Shown here in pieces: positions 11,173 to 21,728 of a DNA stretch of 64,000 bases. How positions within the stretch are numbered: position 1 is the first letter of the stretch; each line of letters begins with the position of its first letter. A program made the translations under genes and the position numbers. The DNA comes from Oscarella lobularis (Eukaryota; Porifera; Homoscleromorpha; Homosclerophorida; Oscarellidae), in assembly GCF_947507565.1 (NCBI RefSeq), contig NC_089176.1, positions 186,001 through 250,000 on the forward strand, read 5' to 3'. A model generated the notes under the pieces. The model was not told the DNA's origin. It searched no databases and saw only the letters and a program-made list of their open reading frames with translations.

Positions 11173-12702
11173 TTACGCTTCTTTCAGTCCTGCCTGACTC
11201 CATATCCCACTTTTTGCACTATCTCTAATTGGTGGATACCTAAGCAATGCCTCTTCATCTACGTCTACTCCCCACCCCGCGCCACTTGGCAGGTGAAAAA
11301 CGCCGTCTTTCAGAAGCGGCACATTCGTGACAATATCGTCCTTCCAAGGCACGTCATCCACGTCTACCTCAAGCACCTTGAAATTGGGAATAGCGGCGCA
11401 GAAGTGAGCACAGATGGCCGTTCCAAGCCATCCGTGATAATTGTGAGCAGCGCAATTGATCTCATATATATCGCACAGTGAAGCCATCTTGCAACTCTCG
11501 TCGACCCCGTTCCACAACGGATCAATGATGCACACGTCGACCGCCTCCGCATGCAAGTATGGTAAGAGCTGCTTTCGTCCCATCACCGACTCAAGCGATG
11601 CAATTGGCATAGGCGCTCGGTTTCGAATACGCGCCAGTGCCTGGGGCGACTCAATGTCAAGTTCGAGCCAGTCGAGGCCGCGTCCGCCGAGAGCTTCAGG
11701 CGTGAGCGCGCCCGCTATTTGACAGAAGCCTTCCGTACGAAAATTGTAGTTAAGGTCAAGGCGCAGTCCGATGCCGTCGCCGCACGCCTGACGAAAAGTA
11801 CGCATCTGCTTGACGAGCCTAGAAATAAATTGACCGCCGTCGTCAGGCACGTTAAGTTCGGGAGAGCCGACACCACCACCAAATCCCGGCATGTACAACT
11901 TGCCGTCAATCTTCAAAAAAAGGAAACGTGGCAATTATTCTACAATGAGTAGTATGAACGATCAATGTTGTAAAACGTTTAGCTAAAGAACATTGATTGT
12001 TATATGTAAGAAGACGTTATTATTACATACTATACGTAATAAAGAGCTGCACCTGAACGTGTTAGCCTTTGCTCAGATGCAGCTCTTTGCCACACATTAC
12101 GTACATGTACATTTAGCACCAACCTCGCCAGACGGATCAAATTGAAAAATGTTGGTTTTGACAGCTCTGTGCCCAGACGCCTTGACCTCGTCGCAGAGAG
12201 ACTTGACGTCGTCGAGAGAACGAAGAGGCGGCGTTTGCTTGCCGGTGTGCGGCGATCTGAGCATCTGGTGATAATTCAATCGAAAGCTGCCGCAGTGCGA
12301 CCAATAGACCGGAATCTCGCTTCGGATCGGTCCACCAAAAAGACTGCAGACGGGGACCCCATAGGATTTGCCCACAATATCAAGGAGGGCGTTCTCGATC
12401 GCAGCGATCGCTTGATTAGCTATGCCACCCGCTACGTGACGCGTGTTTGCTCTTAGCTGAGCAATTATCTTGCTGAATGGCAGAGGGTTGAGGCCTATCG
12501 TAAGCGAGCCCAGCCACTCGATGACCTGAGCCACGCCCATGTTTCGTTCTTCTATATACTCCGACCAGCCCACGATTGGCTTGCGTTCGCCATTCGATGT
12601 GGTCATAAAACCCGTTGTGGATACTTTGACGAAGCAGAAGTTGCGGAAACCGGCTCCGCAGCGGCGAATCTCAACCGCTGTGATAACTAGGGGAGTAACC
12701 AT
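11173..12702 (-). CDS. Enolase-superfamily enzyme, mandelate racemase/muconate lactonizing type
   Basis: Two exons are predicted, complement(11173..11910, 12124..12702), giving 438 residues. The intron uses donor GAG|GTTGGT and an acceptor after a T-rich tract, in phase 0; other nearby donors lead to a stop. The start is an ATG at 12702. Family features visible are the capping-domain start, AVKTN with a candidate base Lys182, then candidate metal ligands Asp245 (RLDLNYN), Glu276 (WLELDIE) and Glu300 (IASLES), and a late His349 (AAHNYHG). Length is normal for the family. Members abstract a proton alpha to a carboxylate on sugar acids or related substrates, usually in the cytosol; the substrate cannot be read from the sequence. 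Close relatives are mostly bacterial, so an ancient transfer is possible, but the intron shows it is a resident nuclear gene. Confidence 0.85.
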
Positions 12703-13298
12703 AGCTTAATATCAACACCTGATCTCCGTTCAGATGGACGGAGACCCCCTTGACTACGATACAGCAAAGCGAAACGCTAGGGGGGTATCCAGAATAATGA
12801 GTTATAATTAGAGACTTTGCAGACTCCTATTGTTGGTAAATCGGACACTAGCCCAATAATGCCTCCTCTCCCTCCCACCAGCATTGAAACTCATCTCAAA
12901 GACCCTGACCTTTTATATTCTAAACGCAAGTTACATTAACTAAGTAAAGCGGAATGAATAACCACGGTCTTTGTGGGAGTGCATACAGTGACTACCTGGA
13001 GACTTACTGGTGACATGTCTGTGGCAAGTTAGTTAGTAATTTATTTCCTACAGGACGCTAACTACTTCTGGAGTCTGTTCTACGTTGGTCCACTTGTGTA
13101 CGATGTAGCCTTGAGAGGGCGTTTTTTAATGTTTGTGCAGTTGTACGTTTTCACACAAAAGGTTTCTATGTACGAAGAGTGCGACAGTTGACAGGTGGCA
13201 TCCAGGGCGTTTGACAGTGGAACTCGATATGTTTATTATATACACGTACGCTTGGCGTACAAAAGCAAACTATGCACAGCACCCTACGACTCTCTGTC
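12703..13298. other. Intergenic
   Basis: This gap of about 600 nt holds the upstream region of the enolase-superfamily gene and the 3' flank of the small gene at 13299-13790. I recognise no exon, repeat or clear core promoter in it. Confidence 0.4.
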
Positions 13299-13790
13299 TT
13301 ATACACATCTGTATTCGTGAATCGAATCGACTTGAAACAATACTTTCCACCCAAGGTTCATGTCATCCGAATCGTTTTCGGGCGGAGCGGATGTGATGTG
13401 CATTTTCCCGCTTAGGCTGTCAAATTCGACGCCGTACCACTGGGCCTTGTTGCTGTGGTAAACAAAGCCGAATCTCTTTTTGTCACCACCTGTCTTCGGT
13501 TTTGACGGTAAATACTCTGACGGCAGCTCAAAGAGCAAACCGCAGTAGCCGCTTTCCGGGTCCGGAACTCGAAGAACTTGCGAGGCGACGCATCGTTCGT
13601 CCGATAGAGCGAGTTGGACTTGGTAGAGAGCCGACGGATCAAACGTCGTTTCGCAGTCGAGCGGCAGTTCGGCCCACGTGTTGGCCGATATGGACGGTGC
13701 CGAGAGCTTGCGACGGAGGGCGGAGTGCGTCTTCAGGCGACACGGCGAGTCAAATAGACGAGTAGTAGGGGTTTCGATTGCTGAGTTCAT
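13299..13790 (-). CDS. Unrecognised small protein, 163 residues
   Basis: A single open exon starts at an ATG at 13790; the frame extends slightly further upstream but only through non-ATG codons. The predicted protein has no signal peptide or TM segment. It has a basic first third (RLKTHSALRRKLS) and an aromatic, acidic second half ending HEYRCV. Segments such as GYCGLLFELP and QWYGVEFDSLSGK look like beta strands of a folded domain, but I do not recognise the family. A TATA-like element lies about 85 nt upstream. It could be a genuine intronless gene or the last exon of a longer one; no splice acceptor pairing was found to decide. Confidence 0.5.
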   Translation of the reverse strand: MNSAIETPTTRLFDSPCRLKTHSALRRKLSAPSISANTWAELPLDCETTFDPSALYQVQLALSDERCVASQVLRVPDPESGYCGLLFELPSEYLPSKPKTGGDKKRFGFVYHSNKAQWYGVEFDSLSGKMHITSAPPENDSDDMNLGWKVLFQVDSIHEYRCV

Positions 13791-13870
13791 TGGGTATTGT
13801 TTGCGAGCTTGCAACACGTACTCTTCGGAGCCAAGAAGTTGAGTAACTGAGAGATGCTTCGCTTGAGTCT

Positions 13871-13879
13871 CTTATATCC
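13871..13879 (-). promoter_or_regulatory. TATA-like box of the 13790 gene
   Basis: Read on the minus strand the sequence is GGATATAAGAG, about 85 nt upstream of the ATG at 13790, a reasonable distance for a core promoter with a short leader. It is inferred from motif and position only. Confidence 0.35.
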
Positions 13880-15665
13880 TCTACGAGACGATGCCGCCCC
13901 CTTGCCTAGGTAAACAAGTGGTAGACTTCATTTAGCTCATTTAGCCGCGCCACTCCCGGTTGCTATATTGGCCTAATGCAATTCACCATCCTGCTCCGAC
14001 AACCTCTAGCCAGACTGCGCGTCTGGCAATTTACCGCGACGATAACCAACAAGCGCTGTTGATATTACAAGATCCGCCCTGTAGAAGGCTACACGAGCGG
14101 CGAAAAACCCGGGTGAGTCGCCGGGAGGCCAGTCATCAATCTTCAAGGGAGAGTTCAGTGACAGCTACTTCCCCGGCCTCAAGGCGAATAATTCCGCTGT
14201 GGGTGACCTAATAGCTACGATCGATAGGTCGCTCTGTGTCGGAAGGGGCTTCCTCAATCCATCTCATTACGCTAACCAATGTTTGCTCTTTTCATTAGCC
14301 AGAAGGAGGCCAGACTACTGCGCACTCTGCCCGTGATTGATAAATCGACGATTTGGTCTTTAGAGAGCAGCTTAGACTTGCTAAGCGACATCTAAGCGCC
14401 GTCTATGGTTCTCGTCGTATAGGAGAACGATTCCTAAAGAGCGTCTGTAATACAACCGAGACTTCTCTCCGCGCCTCGCTACAGACTTGAAGTATGCACG
14501 CATGAATTACTTGTGGTCGGGTCGATGCATCCGCTTACGGTGAGCGGTTTGAAGGGATTCGTCTCGGAGCGTTGCGGCGAGCAACGCCAAACACGGAGGA
14601 AGTTCAACATTTGTGCGAGAAACGATAACTTTGGATGGCACGCGACCCTAATGCATTGACGCACGTTAGAGAGGCTTCGCGGGGCGGAACGATTCTTACT
14701 GTATTAGCTAGTACGTCAGACGACTAAAGGGCTTTGCTGCACGTGGACGACATCCGCTTGCACAAGTCCCGAAGGGCTCCAACCCGACTGTATTAGATTA
14801 ACGAATTCGCGATTGCAAATTGCTCTAGCTTCTATTTTTGCCCAAAACGGCTCTTTACGACCCGAAGCCCGTCCTCTCGCGTCTCTTTTCTTATAATTTT
14901 GTCTCATGTACACCTCTCATGTATTTTGCACTCACCGCCAAGTGACGTATGGTAGAAGATCAATGCCGTTTAATTATCTAGCATAGAGATCTGTCTTCCT
15001 GCATGCAATCTTGTTGTCCCGCCGGCGGGCACCTTCCGGATGATACGTGCTGCACCTTTCGACTCCAGGCGCCGTAATAATTGAGCAGCAAAAAAGGGTT
15101 TCAGTGTCGCAGGTCCGCAATTCTGCGGCCTAAGCTAATAGCTGAACCGAGACAGATATTAGGCGACGGGAAGGGAGCTAGTTTGAACCTGATATAAAAG
15201 AGTCAGTCGTCTGCGCCGGATTAGGAACGTCACTGAGTGGGGCTTTTTTTAGGAGACGATCAGCCGCGTCGGGTCGTTTCTCTCTGAGCCGCTTCATTTA
15301 TATATAGCCTATAGAGCAGACTTTCTAAGGCCGTTGCGCTTGTCTACAGGAGTAAAACGCGCATTGATTTGTCAGCTAGACGATCATTCGGTACAAGGAA
15401 AACAGTTGTGGCTGAATCTCAAGGACTTTAGCACGGGAGCGTAGCAGCCAATTTCCCAACCTCAAACATGCAAGCAATTACGGACAGGACATTGAGCTAC
15501 TAAGCGAACACTATAAAGTGACTCTAAATTTAGCTTCTGCACGCAGTAAGAAAGCCGGCACTGATGCTGATATACGAACACCGCGAGCGCCGTGAACAGC
15601 TACTATACACACCTGCATGCACGGTGCACGCCGTTGCACTAGAGACTGCAAGTCTCACTTGCTAG
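13880..15665. other. Long intergenic stretch
   Basis: No coding exon supported by a recognisable protein was seen over about 1.8 kb. TATA-like sequences occur on the plus strand near 15190 (GATATAAAAG) and 15297 (TTATATATAG), but no convincing start codon follows either one closely. Confidence 0.4.
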
Positions 15666-15752
15666 ATGAACTTCTTGTTTTGCCTCTTCGTGTGTTGTAT
15701 AGCTGCTGCTGCTGCGTCTCCACTGATTCCTTTGGCTAGCGTTGGAGCGTCG
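15666..15752 (+). CDS. Putative first exon of a small secreted protein
   Basis: An ATG at 15666 opens 29 codons forming a textbook signal peptide: MNFLFCLFVCC, then an alanine run, then SPLIPLASVGAS. It ends exactly at a strong GTAAGT donor in phase 0. The next exon is uncertain. A T/C-rich acceptor candidate near 15825-15830 would add about 20 residues before a stop, making a very short secreted peptide. The opposite-strand open frame here is a shadow. The quality of the signal peptide plus donor is the only support. Confidence 0.35.
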
Positions 15753-16074
15753 GTAAGTCGTTCCGTTCCGCACCGATGAGAGGCATTGGAAAAGCTGATG
15801 AAGGCGCTACACTTACTTTCTTCCGGAGAGGGGGGGGGCTTCAAACCCGAAAAGCAACGTTTTTGTCTCTATTTGGCTTATTCGACGCTTCTTTGAAGTG
15901 AGAAGCCGGTCGAAAGGGCGTTAGTTGTGCCGGTAGCGCGCTTTATAAAACTCAAGCTCTAGCTCCAGGGCTCTAGCTCGTTTCACCACATCTATGGTTT
16001 CACCATCTATGGTTTCACAGTGCAGTAGCACACCGCGAGCGCGTTTCAACGTTAAATGTTTTCTTCATGCAGAT

Positions 16075-16320
16075 GACAACCATTTATTCATTCTATATCA
16101 GGTGATGCTACTTTACGTAGTGGTGAACATTGAACGGCACATCACAGAATAATATAATAAAGTCTTGCAGACAAGTTCGGTCAGTAGCCAAAAAAATTTC
16201 CACTCGGCTATCTTTTAGAATTTTCGACTTTTACGCCGCATATTGCCGCAGTGGTATAATCCTCCCGGGGTTACAGATATTGATGAACGTTCACTCGGGG
16301 GTCCTTTAATTAAAAGAAAT
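16075..16320 (-). pseudogene. Degenerate copy of the MAM-like terminal exon
   Basis: This stretch matches, in order and orientation, the 3' part of the terminal exon and flank of the sushi/MAM-like genes. Shared landmarks are TTTATTCATTCTAT, a GTTCGGTCAGTAGCC-like string, the segment around GCCGCAGTGG and an ACAGATATTGATG string. It carries many substitutions and length changes and no open frame. It is best read as a decayed third copy produced by the tandem duplication that made the two intact genes. Confidence 0.55.
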
Positions 16321-16568
16321 TTGCGAAATTTGGGCACTATCGCGACCCAGACATGTCTTACTAGTAAGTGAACACCATTAAGTGATTCAAAACCTGTACA
16401 GTGTAGTACGCCGCGAGTGCAGTTCGACGTGCGCAGATCACTAAGACGCGATTTATTGAATATTCATTCTATACCAGGTGATTCTATCAGAGGACACTTC
16501 ACAGACTACACTTCACAGACTACAATCAGACGAGTTTGGTCAGTAGCTAACAAGCTTTCTCTGGGCTA

Positions 16569-18580
16569 TCATTCGGAATTGTTGACCTTTTTGCATAGTG
16601 CCGAAGTGGCATGAAGTCCTTCCGGAAATACAGATATTGACGCTTCGCTCTTCGGTCCTCTAACAACGGACGCCTTAAATCGTATGGCAAAGCGCGAGCA
16701 AGGGATGGTATCACGTAGATTCAGACAAAAAGACTTTCGCGTAGTTGAAGAGAAATTCTCGCTAAGCGCGGACCGGGCATTGTCTTCTACCTTTCCCAAC
16801 TGGACTAATTTGCGTGGAGGATCAGGAAGGCAGTGAGCATCTACGTTAATAGTGTAGACAATTCCAGCACCCGTTGTGCGAAGACTGAACATTATGAAGT
16901 TGTTGAGATCAGATCTGGTAAAGTAACCGACTTCGAAAGTTTCGCTATCCACTTCATCTTTCCGCCACCGGAGGGCGATGCTTATGCTTCTTCTAATTAT
17001 TGGCAACATTCGACGGTTTCTTGTCAGTTGCATTGATCGCTTCTTGGGTGATGGAAAGGAAACGTATTTCATTTCTACCGTTCTTGTAGTGCTTGTGGTA
17101 ATTTCTTGCTTCCAGCCAACCTTATTGTTAGGTCCAACGTTTTCGTAGGTACAGTCAGATCCATCCGAGGAAAAATGGCACTTGGTGATTACTACAGAAA
17201 ACGAAACGAAATATATTTACAACATCACAAGGCACCGTGTATTATAGACGTACATTTACACGTTGGTGCGAACTGTCCCCATCGACCCCCACAGCAAATC
17301 CGTCTGCTGTGGCCTTTCAGCTTGAATCCCTTGTTGCACGCATAAGTCACAGTTGCCCCACTTGTGCTAATGGAAACGGTTCCGAACTCAGGTGCACTCA
17401 GTGACGGGCATCTCTGTTTGCGGTTTGAATATATCCTTCGGCCTCCATTTTTTCCTCCGCCTTTCCTTCGACCTATATAAAGAGAATCAGATCTGGTGCA
17501 ACTCGCTGCACGAGCTGGCGGCCACGTATCACTATGATGTGACCGCACCAAGTGACGCAAGATAGGTGCGGAGGCTGCAGCGATCCCGGTAGAGCGAAAT
17601 GCAGGGGGCATTTTCGTTCACCCAACAGACCGTTGCAACACGGATACTAGAGGAGAGGGATAGGAAACGCAATACATTGTGACGCAATATGCGTGTCACG
17701 GCCACGCCTCCTCATCTATTTGTGACTTCGATCAATTAACGTCCGATTTCTCCAAAACCGAAGGCTCTTCAGCCTTTGAGGGAGCTTGATAAGGTTATGA
17801 AATGCCTAAGTAATGCTACCGACAGTCGTTTTAAGCAATCGATGCTTTCCTAAAGATGATTTCGGCCCGTTTCTTTTCAGCACGTGATCAACGTGACTTT
17901 GTGCATTTTTCACGACCGTTTTACAGGTTTTTAGAATCCCAACGTACATTCAAATCGTAGACTATAAACGTCGAAGTGCAACTGTCTTACCCAAGATCAT
18001 CTGTGATTTCCAATAGCCAAAAAGGAGACGATTTTGTGACCTGCTAAGAGTGTAGCGTGCTACAAAACCGTCTCGCTTTTGATAATAGGGAATCGTAGAT
18101 AATCTTGGGTGAGGCAGTTGCACTTTGACGTCTATAGTCTACATCTATAGTCTACAATTTGAATGTACTTTGGGGTTCTGAAAACCTGTAGAATGGTCAT
18201 GACAAAAGCACAAAGTCACGTTGATCGCGTTCTGGAAAGAAACGGGCTGAAATCACCTTAAGACAGGCATCGACTGCAAAAAACGACAATCGGAGGCATT
18301 ACTACGGCATTTCGTAACCTTGCCAAGTTAATTCTAAGGCTAGAGAGCCTTCGGATTTGGAGAAATCGGGTATTATTTGAGCGAGGTCACAAACGGGTGA
18401 GGGGGCGTGCCCGTGACACGCATGCTGCGTCACAATGTACAGTACCTTGCGTGCGTTTCCTATCCCTCTCCTCTAGTATCCGGTGGTTGCAACAGGTTGC
18501 AACATGTAGCGCTTACGTGCTGCGATTGACGTAAGACAGACAAGAGTGAGCAACAGAAGAGAAAATAGAGAGGTTCTCAT
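16569..18580 (-). CDS. Secreted sushi (CCP) + MAM-like protein, copy A
   Basis: Exons are complement(16569..17191, 17254..17472, 18517..18580), 301 residues, all phase-1 junctions. Exon 1 is a signal peptide (MRTSLFSLLLLTLVCL...). Exon 2 is one sushi/CCP domain with its ordered cysteines (RCPSL... TYACNKGFKL... CCGGRW... PTC), preceded by a basic Gly/Arg/Lys stretch. Exon 3 encodes about 206 residues starting K-C-H-F-S-S-D-G-S-D-C-T-Y, which resembles the opening of a MAM domain; that identification is tentative. Phase-1 symmetric domain exons are typical of shuffled extracellular proteins. A TATA box lies about 65 nt upstream. Role inferred: secreted binding or defence-type protein. Its paralogue lies 3 kb away in the same orientation. 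Confidence 0.8.
17632..18493. mobile_element. Fold-back / MITE-like element in intron 1 of copy A
   Basis: An imperfect inverted repeat of about 860 bp runs from a GTTGCAAC...GGATACTAGAGGAGAGG end at 17632 to its reverse complement ending at 18493. The arms are about 400 nt each and meet near 18050, where GAGACG-ATTTTG faces CAAAA-CCGTCTC. It encodes nothing. The corresponding position in copy B (about 20836) shows the same flanks, AACAGACCGTTGCAAC followed by GGTGG, without the element, so that is an empty site. This supports insertion after the gene duplication by a non-autonomous DNA element. The exact target-site duplication is unclear because GTTGCAAC belongs to the repeat ends as well. 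Confidence 0.75.
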
Positions 18581-18642
18581 TTCGCGCGATGTCTTGTTCC
18601 TTGTGTGGCTCGAGTCTGTCTAACCGTTGACTTTCGCAGAGA

Positions 18643-18649
18643 ATTTATA
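18643..18649 (-). promoter_or_regulatory. TATA box, sushi/MAM copy A
   Basis: TATAAAT on the minus strand, about 65 nt upstream of the ATG at 18580. The same box and the adjacent TTCTCTGCG string are conserved upstream of copy B. Confidence 0.65.
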
Positions 18650-18779
18650 AGAGAGAGAGCCGACAGTTCCATCCGCTCATTATTAGGCATGATACGCAGT
18701 GGAACACAGGTGGGGCGCCCCGACTATGAATCATGTGCGGAACGCAACAAAATCGCAGTGCGCGTAATAGAGAGGAGCG

Positions 18780-19470
18780 AATAATTCTAAAAAGTATACG
18801 TGGTTAATTAATTAAACACGAATTTGCGCAAAAAATTTATATATGTCAGTTCCATATAAGCATCCTCTTATAAACAAACATAAGAATTGTACGCAGGTGG
18901 AACACTCTGACTATGAATCACGTGCTAAATCTGGACTTTCCCCAATTCGCGGATACCAGCTGCAAATGATACTCGCTCGTGTTTCTGCGAGCTGAGCGAA
19001 ACAGGCGTTGGGACACAATTATAAGAGCAATTAGTCTTAGGGGAAAGGTTCGTCGAATTTCGCGCAATCTAACTGAAGCGATTCCGCGACTTGGACAGGA
19101 TCTTGTTTTGAGCTTCTTCTGCACTAACATTATTAGTGAACACCCCTACAGTAGTACTGGTACTCTAGTACGCCGCGAGTGCGGTTCGATGTCTAGAGTT
19201 TCTGCGAAACAGGCACTGGCGCGGTGGTTTTACAGCGTTTCTATGACCGATAAACATTTTAAACGCAAGTAATGTTGCTGACACTGGCTGAGATCAACCA
19301 AAGGACGGCAGAATCCGGCAGACTCGGAGAACGGTAAATGATCTAGCGCGCGCTTCGAGTCACAAGAACTTGGACCTCGGTTCGTAATTGTTCGTCGTCG
19401 TTTTCGACGATTTTCGCTTTCTAGTTGTCTGTCTTCTGAACAAGCCGCTGCTTTTATACCAAAACGTTGT
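18780..19470. other. Repeat-relic tract between the sushi/MAM copies
   Basis: No gene is recognised. Around 19130-19190 the order AGTGAACACC, then GTACGCCGCGAGTGC, then GTTCGA repeats the 3' flank seen at 16370-16430 and 19525-19585, so this is another decayed copy. The part at 19320-19470 resembles sequence at 24800-24960. Confidence 0.5.
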
Positions 19471-19731
19471 ACTTTTAAAAGAAATTTGCGAAATTTGGGC
19501 ACTACCGCGACCCAGACATGTCTCACTAGTAAGTGAACACCATTAAGTGATTCAAAACTGGTAGTACGCCGCGAGTGCAGTTCGACGTGCGCAGATCACT
19601 AAGAAGCGATTTATTGAATATTCATTCTATACCAGGTGATTCTATTATATCTAATAGTGAACATCAGAGGACACTTCACAGACTACAATCAGACGAGTTT
19701 GGTCAGTAGCCAACAAGCTTTCCCTGGGCTA

Positions 19732-21030
19732 TCAGTTGGAATTGTTGACCTCTTCGCATAGTGCCGAAGTGGCATGAAGTCCTTGCGGAAATACAGATAT
19801 TGACGCTTCGCTCTTCGGTCCGCTAACAACGGTCGCCTTAAATCGTACGGCAAAGAGCGAGCAAGAGATAGCATCACGTAGATTCAGACAAACAGACTTT
19901 CGCCTAGTTGAAACGAAAGCCACGCTAAACGACTGAGTATGGTCGTCTACGTTTCCCAACTGGACTAATTTGCGTGGAGGATCAGGACGGCAGTGAGCAT
20001 CTACGTTAATATGGTAGACAATTCCAGCACCCGTTGTGCGAAGATTGAACATTAGGAAGTTGTTGAGATCAGATCTGGTAAAGTAACCGACTTCGAAAGT
20101 TTCGCTATCGATATTCACTTGACTTCCCAGCCACCGGAGGACGATGCTTATTCTTCTTCTCGAAAATGTTGGCAACGTTCGACGCTTTCTTGTCAGTTGC
20201 ATTGATCGCTTCTTGCGTGATGGAAAGGAAACGTATTTCATTTCTACCGTTCTTGTAGTGCTTGTGGTAATTTCTTGCTTCCAGCCAACCTTATTGTTAG
20301 GTCCAACGTTTTCGTAGGTACAGTCAAATCCATCCGAGGCAAAGTTGCACTCGATGACTAGAGAAAACGGATATAATTACCAACATTTACACACGGTACT
20401 CGGTGTTATAGACGTACATTCACACGTTACGCTGGACAGTAGCCACTGACCAAGACAGCAAAACCGGAATGGTTTGCCTTGCAGCTTGTATCCCTTGTTG
20501 CACTTATAACTCGCATAAGCGTATCCTTCTTTCCAGCCTGGACGAACAGTAACGGTTCCAAATTCAGGTGATTGCAGTGGCGGGCAGGCGGCTACATAAA
20601 GAAAGAATCAGACTTGTGCAACTCGTCGCACGAGCTGGGGCCAAGTATCATCGTGACGTGACAGCAATTTGTGAGCGGAATATAGTCACAGGTTGGCGCA
20701 GAGGAGCGGCTAAGCTACAAACGAGTGCCCCTGTGTGTCATTATAAAGAAGAGCTTCGGCTGTGTTCACCAGCAACAATATTTGTCTAAGAAACCACCAG
20801 TGACGCAGGGCATGTTCTTCATTCACCTAACAGACCGTTGCAACGGTGGTTTTTGTCTTGTAGCTATTCGCTTACAACCCGCCCTCAGTTCCCCGACGCG
20901 TATAGCAGTTGATTTGTTCGTCACGCGCGCGCGCGCGCGAACCAGGCTTACTTGCGAAGACAATTGACGCGAGGCAGACGAGATTGAAGGCGAGCGACAG
21001 AATAGCAAATGAAGCGGTTCCCATTCCCAT
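19732..21030 (-). CDS. Secreted sushi (CCP) + MAM-like protein, copy B
   Basis: Exons are complement(19732..20357, 20418..20591, 20952..21030), 292 residues, with intron phases identical to copy A. The first ATG at 21030 gives MGMGTASFAILSLAFN..., a signal peptide; a second ATG at 21024 is also possible. The sushi exon (ACPPLQSPEFGTV... YKCNKGYKL... FCCLGQW... VTC) lacks the basic spacer found in copy A. The last exon is closely similar to copy A, including the GYFTRSDLNNF and RTTGAGIVY segments. The two copies probably have related binding roles; selection seems to have kept both frames open. A longer N-terminal extension upstream of 21030 is rejected because it would replace the signal peptide. 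Confidence 0.8.
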
Positions 21031-21094
21031 GCCGTCCGGTCGTGTTCCTTGCGCGGCTCCGAGAGTCTGTCTGATCGTGGTGACGTGCGCAGAG

Positions 21095-21102
21095 AATTTA
21101 TA
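21095..21102 (-). promoter_or_regulatory. TATA box, sushi/MAM copy B
   Basis: TATAAATT on the minus strand about 65 nt upstream of the ATG at 21030, matching the position and flanks of the copy A box. Confidence 0.65.
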
Positions 21103-21110
21103 CAAAACAG

Positions 21111-21728
21111 CTTGACCCCTGGCTCTATGGGCGCAGCATGAAATTAGAACGCCCCAGGAAGAGTTTACCCTAACTCAATCGGGCCGTGTGCTCGTACGAG
21201 GTCGCAGAAGCGGATCTGAAACCGTTTAATTTATACGGATTCCTTGATCGGAGCTTCTGATATTCAACCTCTGAGCTTTGTCGTTGCTGACCCTTTTTTG
21301 CGGTGGACTTCGTGTCCATTAAGCTATGTTTCCTTAGTCTCATTTATGTGTACATGGAGTTCTTTTTCCCATGACCTGTAACACATGTACGATTGTCATG
21401 CGCAAAACAGGGCTGGAAACGACGACAAAACGCGTTAGGCCGGCAAACATCTGCGTCGACGATTTCATAGAAAAATAATAGGAGGACACTTCCTATGAAT
21501 TTCCTTCCTGAGGTCAAGATCTATGGTAACGGACCAGCTCGTCACGAAGGACGTGCATCTACTGGGTTCCTCACATCCTCTGAACAGAATGTGAGGCTAT
21601 TTCCAGCACGAATCACTATTTTTGTCCCTAACACTCGTCAATTGGCAAGTCGAATGCCTTTGTAGGTCTGGTTCACACTAAAAATCACCGTATAGCGTCA
21701 AGGGTATCCGCAGCGACGGAATTGTCAA
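21111..21728. other. Intergenic
   Basis: About 620 nt between the copy B promoter and the 3' end of BBS1. Nothing recognisable was found. Confidence 0.4.

Larger units (their letters stand above)
16300..18650. repeat. Tandem duplication unit A
   Basis: The unit covers the 3' flank, all three exons and the TATA promoter of the first sushi/MAM-like gene. It is closely similar to the unit at about 19470-21110, starting from a shared GAAATTTGCGAAATTTGGGC string. The main length difference is the fold-back element at 17632-18493, present only here. Confidence 0.75.
19470..21110. repeat. Tandem duplication unit B
   Basis: This is the second unit of the sushi/MAM-like duplication. It has the same 3' flank, exon order, intron positions and TATA promoter as unit A, but no fold-back element. 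Intron 1 here is only 360 nt and carries an alternating CG/GC run near 20925-20940. Confidence 0.75.

Noticed and set aside
20872-21105. Longer N-terminus for sushi/MAM copy B (MYKFSAHV...)
   Set aside because: It would start within the TATA region and bury the signal peptide; the ATG at 21030 matches the organisation of copy A.
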